Shown here: positions 6,490 through 13,049 of the stretch, piece by piece
Layout: every line of letters begins with the position of its first letter
Position numbering within the stretch: position 1 is the first letter of the stretch
Assembly (NCBI GenBank): GCA_964351905.1
Contig: CAYGPG010000032.1
Location: 1 to 18,837 of the forward strand
From: GCA-2708415 sp964351905
GTDB lineage: Bacteria > Pseudomonadota > Alphaproteobacteria > Micavibrionales > Micavibrionaceae
Direction of reading: 5' to 3'
DNA: 18,837 nt
Translations under genes and position numbers: made by a program
Notes under the pieces: model-generated
Told to the model about the DNA's origin: nothing
The model's database searches: none
The model's input: only the letters and a program-made list of their open reading frames with translations

Positions 6490-8501
6490 ATTACCTTAAT
6501 TATATCCTTAGCCATCAATCCCGCTTGTTCATATTGTTTGGCGGGGGCGTCTTGGTCTTGGAAGACATCGGGCAGGTGCAGGGTGCGGACTTTTAGATTT
6601 CCATTATCCAAGAGGCCGTCACGGGCGAGGAATTCCAACACGTAGGAGCCGAAGCCGCCGATGCTGCCTTCTTCTATCGTGATCAAGGTGTCATGATTTT
6701 GGGCGAGGGCGCGCAATAGCTCTTCATCCAAGGGCTTGGCGAAGCGGGCATCGGCGACGGTGACGGTTTTGCCGTCTTTTTCTAACATCTCTGCCGCCTT
6801 CATACATTCTGCCAATCTAGTCCCATAAGAGAGGAGGGCAATTCTCTCTTTATTGTCATCCTGCGACTTGATCGCAGGATCCATGTTTAATTGAGGTGTG
6901 GGTCCTTCGGTCGAGCCGAAGGATGACATTGTGGGATGGTTGGAATAAACGACGCGACCGCGTCCTATTTCTAAAATTTCAGGCTCGTCAGGGATGTCTA
7001 CGCCTGTGCCTTCGCCGCGGGGGTAGCGGAGCGCGATGGGCCCGTCATTATAGGCGGCAGCCGTCGCGACCATGTGGGTCAATTCGGCCTCATCACTGGC
7101 GGCCATCAGCACGAAGTTGGGTAAGCATCCCAGATAGGCGATATCAAACGCGCCCGCGTGGGTGCAGCCATCCGCGCCGACCAACCCTGCGCGATCTAAC
7201 ATAAAGCGCACGGGTAGGTTTTGGATGGCGACGTCATGAACAACTTGGTCATAGCCACGTTGTAGGAAGGTAGAATAGATGGTGCAAAAGGGTTTGAAGC
7301 CTTCGGTGGCGAGCCCTGCGGCGAAGGTCACGCCATGTTGCTCCGCAATGCCGACATCGAACATGCGATCTGGAAATTCGGCGGCGAACAAATCCATCCC
7401 TGTGCCATCGGGCATGGCGGCGGTGATGCCGACAATTTTATCGTCCTTCCGGGCTTCGTTAATCAGGGCTTGGGCGTAGGCTTTGGTGTAGGTGGGCACG
7501 TTGGATTTGGTTTTAAATTGGTTGCCAGTGACCACATCAAATTTTGCGACGCCGTGCATTTTATCAGGCGCGTTTTCAGCAGGGGCGTAGCCTTTGCCTT
7601 TTTGAGTTTTCACATGGAGTAAAACAGGGCCCGTACGGTGATCGCGAATATTACGCAGGACGGGCAGGAGCGCGTCCATATCATGCCCATCCACGGGGCC
7701 GATATAATAAAAGCCCATCTCTTCGAACATGGTGCCATCGGACGTATTAACGCGAATGCCTTCTTCCAATGTTTTGGCGGCGGAGCGTAAGGGCGGGGGC
7801 AGGATTTTCTTGCCCATCTCCCGCGCGCCGATATAGGGTTTGGAGCTGACTATTTTGTTTAAATGTTTATTGAGCGCGCCGACGGGCGGGGCGATCGACA
7901 TTTCATTGTCATTGAGGATAACGATAAGGTTGGATTTCATGGCACCGGCGTTGTTCATGGCCTCATACGCCATTCCTGCGGTCATGGAGCCGTCGCCGAT
8001 GACGGCAATTACGGCGTTGTCTTTGTTTTGCAGATCACGCGCGACCGCCATGCCAAGGCCAGCGGAGATGGAAGTGGAGCTGTGCGCGGCGCCGAAGGGG
8101 TCATATTCGCTCTCGCTACGCTTGGTAAAACCAGACAGCCCATCGCCTTGGCGGATGGTGCGGATACGGCTTCGACGCTCGGTCAAAATTTTATGCGGAT
8201 AACATTGATGCCCAACATCCCAGATCAGGCGATCCTCTGGTGTGTTAAACACGGCGTGAATGGCGGTGGTGAGCTCGACCACTCCAAGTCCCGCGCCCAA
8301 ATGCCCACCCGTGGTGGAGACAGCGTCAATCGTTTCAGTACGAAGCTCATCAGCGAGCTGGCGGAGCTGCGCATCATTAAGTCCACGCATATCCTTAGGC
8401 TTATGGATGGTGTCGAGCAGGGGCGTCTTGCTGTTCGTATTCACAGGCACACTCGGCTCTTCTTCAGGCGTAATCATCGGTTTTTCAGCACTATCAGTCA
8501 T
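6486..8501 (-). CDS. dxs: 1-deoxy-D-xylulose-5-phosphate synthase
   Basis: Thiamine-diphosphate enzyme condensing pyruvate and glyceraldehyde-3-phosphate to DXP, the entry step of the MEP isoprenoid pathway. Seen: GGHLGAGLGVVELT with the catalytic-type His; the ThDP motif GDGSMTAGMAYEAMNNAG (Gly169-Asp-Gly onward, Asn183-Asn184); the transketolase segment DVGIAEQHGVTFAAGLA; and the DRAGLVGADG and YPRGEGTG loops. I start at ATG 8501 (MTDSAEKP); a TTG two codons earlier is the alternative. At 671 residues it is longer than the usual ~620-640. Part of the excess is a Pro/Thr N-terminal tail. The rest is an insert of about 25-30 residues after GRGRVVYSN and before ERIALLSYGTRLAE, encoded by a palindromic repeat (6855-6927). 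The stop overlaps the next gene by ATGA. Confidence 0.96.
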   Translation of the reverse strand: MTDSAEKPMITPEEEPSVPVNTNSKTPLLDTIHKPKDMRGLNDAQLRQLADELRTETIDAVSTTGGHLGAGLGVVELTTAIHAVFNTPEDRLIWDVGHQCYPHKILTERRSRIRTIRQGDGLSGFTKRSESEYDPFGAAHSSTSISAGLGMAVARDLQNKDNAVIAVIGDGSMTAGMAYEAMNNAGAMKSNLIVILNDNEMSIAPPVGALNKHLNKIVSSKPYIGAREMGKKILPPPLRSAAKTLEEGIRVNTSDGTMFEEMGFYYIGPVDGHDMDALLPVLRNIRDHRTGPVLLHVKTQKGKGYAPAENAPDKMHGVAKFDVVTGNQFKTKSNVPTYTKAYAQALINEARKDDKIVGITAAMPDGTGMDLFAAEFPDRMFDVGIAEQHGVTFAAGLATEGFKPFCTIYSTFLQRGYDQVVHDVAIQNLPVRFMLDRAGLVGADGCTHAGAFDIAYLGCLPNFVLMAASDEAELTHMVATAAAYNDGPIALRYPRGEGTGVDIPDEPEILEIGRGRVVYSNHPTMSSFGSTEGPTPQLNMDPAIKSQDDNKERIALLSYGTRLAECMKAAEMLEKDGKTVTVADARFAKPLDEELLRALAQNHDTLITIEEGSIGGFGSYVLEFLARDGLLDNGNLKVRTLHLPDVFQDQDAPAKQYEQAGLMAKDIIKVI
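6855..6927. repeat. Palindromic repeat element inserted in frame in dxs
   Basis: A 73-base double hairpin in the dxs coding region. The two 28-base ends (6855-6882 and 6900-6927) are imperfect inverted repeats of each other, each starting GTCATCCT when read inward. Each end is also a perfect 7-base-pair hairpin: CCTGCGA/TCGCAGG at 6860-6878 and CCTTCGG/CCGAAGG at 6904-6922. The right half is repeated at 18662-18689 with about 25 of 28 bases the same. On the dxs strand it reads through without a stop, adding polar peptide (SSFGSTEGPTPQLNMDPAIK and flanks) at a point where Dxs proteins usually have a short turn. This resembles Rickettsia palindromic elements known to insert in genes. Confidence 0.75.
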
Positions 8502-8568
8502 AACCAAGAGTTTTAACGCGACAGGGGCACAAACGCTAGAGTTTTGTTGTTATTCTATTACACTAAGT

Positions 8569-8596
8569 TTGGCATAAACTATACAAAAGCTATAAC
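8569..8596 (+). promoter_or_regulatory. Candidate promoter of the surface-protein gene
   Basis: TTGGCA (8569-8574) and TATAAC (8591-8596) with a 16-base spacer lie in the 138-base divergent gap between dxs and the plus-strand gene at 8640. Predicted transcription starts near 8603, leaving a leader of about 37 bases. No clear ribosome-binding site is seen before ATG 8640. The rest of the gap is AT-rich and shows nothing else I can name. Confidence 0.4.
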
Positions 8597-8639
8597 AATG
8601 CTATTATTTCAGGTGTTGGTCCAATAACTTCACTTATAC

Positions 8640-10931
8640 ATGCTTTATAAACACAAATTAATGTTAGTAATTTTTACACTAATTACCTTAGTGCTAGTGG
8701 GTGATGCGGGTGCTTCAGATTCTCTAAAAGCGCGGGGAGAGATTAATTGGCGTTACAGTAATGACCGATCTATTATGATGAGTGAATTCTGGATTCCGAT
8801 AGCGCAAAACCCCAATGATGGCTCCGTCCTTTTTGCTGATATGCGTTTTATGGGTGATAATAACGAGAATCGTGAATTTAATTTGGGTGCAGGATATCGC
8901 CAGCTTATCGATACCGAACTTTTTGGTGAAGGGATTGCAGGTGGGCTTGTTTGGTTTGACCGCCGTAAAACCCAATTGGATTCAAAATTTAACCAAGTAA
9001 CATTAGGTGGCGAATGGTTGGCGGATCAATATGATGTACGCGTCAATGCCTATATTCCGCTGAATAAAGATAAAACGTCAACCCGAACCAATCCAAATGG
9101 CACTGGCGTAGGTTTTGTGGGTAATCAGTTATTTGTTAATACAGATCAACTGGTTGTCGAAGAAGCTTTGCCAGGTTTAGATTTTGAATTGGGATATAAA
9201 CTAGATTTTGCGGATCATTATACAGATAGTACGCGCGTTTATGCAGGAGCTTATCACTTTGAAGGTAATCAGGCAGAGGATGTGACGGGGTGGAGAGCAC
9301 GTATAGCGGGTAATATTTCTAGTGATATTCAATTAGGTGCGCGTTACCAACATGATGATGTGAGAGGATCTCAAACTTATTTAGAAGCCACGGTTCGTTT
9401 CCCATTCGGGGCTAAGCAAAGTTACGGAAGTGCACAATTAAAATCACGCTTAGATGAAAGTCCAGAGCGCGACATTGATATTGTCTCAAATGAAAAAGTT
9501 TTAGATGCTGGTCTTAATCAAAATATAATCAACGTTCAAACGGGAGTGGCGCAAAATATTATCCATGTTGATAATAGTGCAGGCGGAGGGGGCGATGGCT
9601 CCGCTGAAAATCCATTTAATGCCTTGGTTGCCGCTGAAACAGCGGCTGTTGCTAATGATATGATTTATGTTCATCGAGGTGATGGTACAACGACAGGACA
9701 AAATGCAGGCATTACGTTGGATGATTCGGGTCAAATCTTGGCGGGCTCAGGCTCGGCTTTAATGTTCGATGCTTCGCGTTTTAGGGCCACAAATGGTTTA
9801 GTCCCGTTTGATAATAATATTATAGAAGCCGATAGCGATGCTCCAGTGATAACAAATACGGCAGCAGAAGGCGTAAATGTTACTGCAGATGATGTGATTT
9901 TATCTGGATTTACGGTTGATGGGGCGTTTGATGAGGGTATTTTAGTAGAAAATGCTAACAATTTTAACGCTAACTCTATTCAAGTTACTAATTCAGGTAC
10001 GAACGGTCTTGAATTACGTTATTCAGATAATGCATCACATTTCTACCTAATCTCAAATTCTGATTTCTCAGGTAATACAAATAATGGCATAGTATCTACA
10101 GTAATTAATGCAACGACATTAAATGCAAATATTGCGAACAATACAACGAATAACAATCTAGCAAATGGGATAGCCCTAAGGGGAATTGATTTTTCAACTA
10201 GCAGTTATAATGCGTCTAATAATTTTGCATTTAATAATGACGATGTAAATTTAAGATATTCAATTTCTGATAATGCTATCAGTGAAACAGTGTTAGAAAA
10301 TAATATTTTAGATCAAACAGGTACTGCTGCAGGTATTCTTTTGAGAGTCAATGGTGATGCAAATTTAACAAGCGCAATGATTAAAGGGAACACGATCTCT
10401 AACTCTTCAGCAAATGGTATTACAGTGGATACGGCACTGGGCGTGAATGCTGTAATTGATAATATAAATATTTTTGAAAATAATATCTTCGATAATTCAG
10501 GGGCAGGGATTGTGATTAATACTAATACAGGAACCTCAACCCGAATTAACAATGTTATAATTGATAATAATCAAATTTACGATAATGATTCAAGTGGTCT
10601 TGTCTTATCTGCAACAAATGCAAGTGCAATTTCTGCATCAGCATCCAAAAATCAAATTTATAATAATGGTAATTATGGGATCAGAATTACGGATGACTCA
10701 TCTACTTCAATAAGCGCAGATTTGGGGGGCGGAGCGTTTGGATCTGTTGGATTAAATAGTATCTATGGAAATAGTAATGATGCAGTATCACTCGATTTAG
10801 ACGGTGGGCAATTAAAAGCCGAGAATAATTTTTGGGGTAACATAAATGGTCTGCAATCTGGAGATGTCGATTTGGACGGGGCTACCACAATTGACGCTAC
10901 TCCTTTTTTATCAAGAGATCCGAATTTATAA
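8640..10931 (+). CDS. Surface protein: inverse-autotransporter-like beta-barrel plus parallel beta-helix passenger
   Basis: A 763-residue predicted secreted protein. Residues 1-25 form a signal peptide (hydrophobic LMLVIFTLITLVLV, probable cleavage AGA|SDS). Residues ~30-260 alternate polar and apolar like an outer-membrane barrel. They contain LGAGYRQLIDTELFGEGIAG, then LGGEWLADQYDVRVNAYIPL, and close with YLEATVRFPFG, the pattern of the inverse autotransporter (intimin/invasin) beta-domain. From ~305 comes IHVDNSAGGGGDGSAENPF and DMIYVHRGDGTTTGQNAGI. The rest (~390-750) is a run of Asn-rich right-handed parallel beta-helix turns (units like NNIFDNSGAGIVIN and NQIYDNDSSGLVLS), ending near ENNFWGNINGL. 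This suggests an exposed adhesin or polysaccharide-binding/cleaving fibre; no catalytic residues can be assigned. It lies between dxs and the YciI-like gene on the opposite strand, and its stop abuts that of the YciI gene. Confidence 0.75.
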   Translation: MLYKHKLMLVIFTLITLVLVGDAGASDSLKARGEINWRYSNDRSIMMSEFWIPIAQNPNDGSVLFADMRFMGDNNENREFNLGAGYRQLIDTELFGEGIAGGLVWFDRRKTQLDSKFNQVTLGGEWLADQYDVRVNAYIPLNKDKTSTRTNPNGTGVGFVGNQLFVNTDQLVVEEALPGLDFELGYKLDFADHYTDSTRVYAGAYHFEGNQAEDVTGWRARIAGNISSDIQLGARYQHDDVRGSQTYLEATVRFPFGAKQSYGSAQLKSRLDESPERDIDIVSNEKVLDAGLNQNIINVQTGVAQNIIHVDNSAGGGGDGSAENPFNALVAAETAAVANDMIYVHRGDGTTTGQNAGITLDDSGQILAGSGSALMFDASRFRATNGLVPFDNNIIEADSDAPVITNTAAEGVNVTADDVILSGFTVDGAFDEGILVENANNFNANSIQVTNSGTNGLELRYSDNASHFYLISNSDFSGNTNNGIVSTVINATTLNANIANNTTNNNLANGIALRGIDFSTSSYNASNNFAFNNDDVNLRYSISDNAISETVLENNILDQTGTAAGILLRVNGDANLTSAMIKGNTISNSSANGITVDTALGVNAVIDNINIFENNIFDNSGAGIVINTNTGTSTRINNVIIDNNQIYDNDSSGLVLSATNASAISASASKNQIYNNGNYGIRITDDSSTSISADLGGGAFGSVGLNSIYGNSNDAVSLDLDGGQLKAENNFWGNINGLQSGDVDLDGATTIDATPFLSRDPNL

Positions 10932-11249
10932 TTAATTATGTGATTTTTTGACGAGGTGGGCGAAGGATGGGCCGACCTTGCATTGGATAATGTCGATGTC
11001 TTTCCAGACATTACCTGTGATGTAGGCTTCGGTGTCGAGCCATTTATGAAGGGCTTCGATATTCTCAAAATCAACAATCATGAGGGAGCCGCGCATTTCT
11101 TCATTTTCATCGAGTAGCGCAGCGGCAACAAGTTGTTCTCCACGCTTCACCGCATCATCGCTATAGGCAATATGCGCCTCACGCGCGGCCAAACGGCGTT
11201 TTAAGGCGTCAGCGTCATTTCCGTCTTTAGCGATAATTACAAATTGCAT
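10932..11249 (-). CDS. YciI-like (YCII domain) protein
   Basis: A 105-residue protein with a single YCII-type ferredoxin-like domain: MQFVIIAKDGNDADALKRRL, REAHIAYSDDAVKRGEQLVAAALLDENEEMRGSLMIVDFENIEALHKWLDTEAYITGNVWKDIDI. The family is widespread and often proposed to act as small enzymes or stress-related proteins; the reaction here is unknown. It starts 12 bases after ispA, with AAAGAG about nine bases before its ATG, so it is probably cotranscribed with ispA. Its stop codon touches that of the convergent surface-protein gene with no gap and no visible terminator. Confidence 0.85.
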   Translation of the reverse strand: MQFVIIAKDGNDADALKRRLAAREAHIAYSDDAVKRGEQLVAAALLDENEEMRGSLMIVDFENIEALHKWLDTEAYITGNVWKDIDIIQCKVGPSFAHLVKKSHN

Positions 11250-11261
11250 GGTTAAGACTCT

Positions 11262-12170
11262 TTACGCTCTGCGCTCTAACACATACATCGCCAATTCTTT
11301 GAGCATTTCGGCGCGGCCATCAAAGACGTGGAGGTGGCGGATGGCTTGATGGACGAGCATTTCGGCGCGCATTTTAGCTTGTTCTTTCCCCATGGTGGAC
11401 ACGAAGGTGGACTTGCCTGCTTCTTGGTCTTGGTTGGCGGGTTTACCAGTGTCATTAGGGTCTGCTTCGACATCTAAAACATCATCAGTGACCTGGAAGG
11501 CGAGGCCGAGGTCATAGGCGTAATTACACAAGGCTTTTTTGTGCACATCATCGGCTTTGCCCAAAATACCACCCGCTTCACAGGCAAAGGCAAAAAGTTG
11601 TCCTGTTTTCATACGTTGCATGCGCGATATGGTGCCTAAATCAAATTCTTCACGCTCGCCAATAAGGTCCAGCATTTGACCGCCGACCATACCGTGACCG
11701 CCAGAGGCGATGGCCAATTTACGCACCAATTCAATACGCACATGCGGATCAGAATGCGTGTCACGATCTGCCAAGGTTTCAAAGGCGAGGGTTAAAAGCG
11801 CATCCCCTGCCAAAATAGCGGTGGCTTCGTCATATTTACGGTGCGTTGTGGCTTTGCCGCGTCGTTTGTCTGAATCATCCATCGCGGGTAGGTCATCATG
11901 GACAAGGGAGTAACAGTGAAGAAATTCAACCGCCGCCGCCGCACGACGCGCACGGGCAGGATCAACGTTAAATAAGGATGCAGAATGCATCACCATAAAG
12001 GGACGCAATCGTTTACCACCGTTCAAAACCGAATAACGCATGGCATCAAACAAACGGCTTTCTGCCAAATCTGTTTCAGGCAGTAAGCGAGAAATGGTTT
12101 TATTCACCCCTTCAACGGTTTTATCTAAGGCTTCCTGAAGACGGGGGGAGGCATCGCGTGGTGATGGCAT
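11262..12170 (-). CDS. ispA: Farnesyl diphosphate synthase (polyprenyl synthetase family)
   Basis: Chain-elongating prenyltransferase that adds IPP to DMAPP and GPP to give FPP, feeding undecaprenyl and quinone side-chain synthesis. All expected motifs are present in 302 residues: GGKRLRP (51-57); the first Asp-rich motif DDLPAMDD (Asp92, Asp93, Asp98) with the bacterial type-II two-residue insertion; a GGQMLDL segment (173-179); and the second Asp-rich motif DDVLD (Asp229, Asp230, Asp233). The residues before the first motif (HCYSLVHDD) match E. coli IspA closely (HAYSLIHDD), favouring FPP over GGPP, though product length is inferred. In related genomes it lies between xseB and dxs. Here a GxxExxY module separates it from xseB, and the surface-protein gene from dxs. 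Confidence 0.93.
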   Translation of the reverse strand: MPSPRDASPRLQEALDKTVEGVNKTISRLLPETDLAESRLFDAMRYSVLNGGKRLRPFMVMHSASLFNVDPARARRAAAAVEFLHCYSLVHDDLPAMDDSDKRRGKATTHRKYDEATAILAGDALLTLAFETLADRDTHSDPHVRIELVRKLAIASGGHGMVGGQMLDLIGEREEFDLGTISRMQRMKTGQLFAFACEAGGILGKADDVHKKALCNYAYDLGLAFQVTDDVLDVEADPNDTGKPANQDQEAGKSTFVSTMGKEQAKMRAEMLVHQAIRHLHVFDGRAEMLKELAMYVLERRA

Positions 12171-12196
12171 AATTTAATACTTTCTACATTTTTTTA

Positions 12197-12222
12197 GTCG
12201 TCATGCGTGCAAGCGCTAGGAC
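12197..12222. repeat. Short dispersed repeat, GTC-TCATGCG-GCAAGCGC-AGGA type, upstream of ispA
   Basis: The 26 bases from GTCGTCATG to TAGGAC match the segment at 13677-13702 inside the HDAC-family gene at most positions (shared TCATGCG, GCAAGCGC, AGGA), and the T-rich bases in front also match. A related core lies at 18606-18631. The stem here is imperfect. It lies between ispA and the left arm of GxxExxY module 2. Confidence 0.5.
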
Positions 12223-12233
12223 AGTTAATTTAG

Positions 12234-12706
12234 TTTTACCACAAAGGCACTAAGACACAAAGAATTTGGAGCCTAAGTTATATTACATATCTATTAATAC
12301 CTTCTTTAATAAGAGGAACGTTGAAGTTAATAAGAAATCCTAATTTTTTATCCGTTAATTTCAAATAAGATAAAATTTGAGCTTGGTGGACAGGTAATAT
12401 CTTTTCTATAGCTTTGAGCTCTATGATAATACTGTCTTCCACTATGATGTCTGCTTTAAAACCAGATGACATTGTTTTATTTTTATAAATAAGTGGTATG
12501 TTTTTTTCGCTTTCGTAAGCAATATTACGCGCGGCCAATTCCATTAAGAAAGCTTCGTGATAAACATTTTCTAAAAGCCCTGGCCCAAAATACCTATGCA
12601 CTTGGAAAGCACAATCAACGACCTCTGCAGACAAAGGGTTTAATTCAACAACAGTATTTGCCTGTTTCGCCATGATCTTTGAGTCTTCGTGCCTTTGTGG
12701 TTTAAA
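12234..12706. mobile_element. GxxExxY module 2: gene enclosed by imperfect inverted repeats
   Basis: A 473 bp unit between xseB and ispA. The left arm (12234-12264) starts TTTTACCACAAAGGCAC, and the right arm (12677-12706), reverse complemented, starts TTTAAACCACAAAGGCAC. They agree over about 26 of 31 bases. The arm is three heptamers eight bases apart: CACAAAG at 12240, CACTAAG at 12248 and CACAAAG at 12256; the other arm reads CACAAAG, CACGAAG, CTCAAAG. The right arm ends three bases before the enclosed start codon. Architecture and total length match module 1 (480 bp), but the arm sequence is distinct beyond TTTTACCACA. Confidence 0.7.
12278..12673 (-). CDS. GxxExxY family protein (PD-(D/E)XK nuclease-like), copy 2
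   Basis: A 131-residue homologue of the gene at 490-870, clearly related but far from identical. Motif GLLENVY at 32-38; core Asp75 (KADIIVED), Glu85-x-Lys87 (IIIELKA), Gln99 (QAQILSYL); C-terminal LINFNVPLIKEGINRYVI. All putative active-site residues are kept, so both copies could be functional. The divergence between copies means they are not a recent duplication of each other. The start codon follows the inverted repeat directly; its AAAGA is the only Shine-Dalgarno-like sequence. It lies in the direction of xseB and ispA, so it may be read through from the host operon. Confidence 0.9.
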   Translation of the reverse strand: MAKQANTVVELNPLSAEVVDCAFQVHRYFGPGLLENVYHEAFLMELAARNIAYESEKNIPLIYKNKTMSSGFKADIIVEDSIIIELKAIEKILPVHQAQILSYLKLTDKKLGFLINFNVPLIKEGINRYVI

Positions 12707-12723
12707 GTTTATTGAGGTGCTAA

Positions 12724-12963
12724 TTAATTTCTCTCAAATGGTACGGCTTGCGGCGTGCCATCTGGTGAAATTGTGATTTTTTCGATTTTTTCTTGGGCTT
12801 CGGCGAGTTTCTTTTCGCATTGTTTTTTCAATGCCATGCCGCGCTCGTACGATGTAATAGAATCTTCTAATGGGGCAGAACCGCTTTCCAACGCTCCAAC
12901 AATTTTCTCTAATTCTTGAAGGGATTCTTCAAAGCTCATTTCTTCAGGTTTCTTATCCGCCAT
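12724..12963 (-). CDS. xseB: Exodeoxyribonuclease VII small subunit
   Basis: A 79-residue protein of normal length for XseB, the small subunit that binds XseA in the single-strand-specific exonuclease VII used in DNA repair. The family core MSFEESLQELEKIVGALESG, then LEDSITSYERGMALKKQCEKKLAEAQEKIEKI, forms the expected two-helix hairpin. xseA is not in the window. A weak AGAGAA precedes the ATG. It sits between the HDAC-family gene and ispA, the order known in Alphaproteobacteria, with a GxxExxY module inserted 17 bases after its stop. Confidence 0.93.
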   Translation of the reverse strand: MADKKPEEMSFEESLQELEKIVGALESGSAPLEDSITSYERGMALKKQCEKKLAEAQEKIEKITISPDGTPQAVPFERN

Positions 12964-12987
12964 GTGATTCTCTTTTTATTCGCTCAG

Positions 12988-13001
12988 GCGTGCAGGCACG
13001 C
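12988..13001. repeat. Compact hairpin GCGTGC-AG-GCACGC between xseB and HDAC gene
   Basis: A perfect 6-base-pair stem with a two-base centre in the 86-base gap between the HDAC-family gene and xseB. Related short stems with AA or AG centres occur at 13686-13697 and 18615-18626. It lies before xseB and is not followed by a T-run, so it is not a typical terminator. Confidence 0.4.
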
Positions 13002-13049
13002 TACGCTTGTTTAATTGAAGAAAGAGTGTATGTCAGAATGGCGTTTTTC

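Noticed and set aside
7863..8516. 217-residue plus-strand ORF opposite dxs
   Set aside because: It is antisense to the conserved N-terminal half of dxs, lacks any family pattern, and arises from the GC-rich codon use of dxs. The other long antisense frames over dxs are rejected for the same reason.
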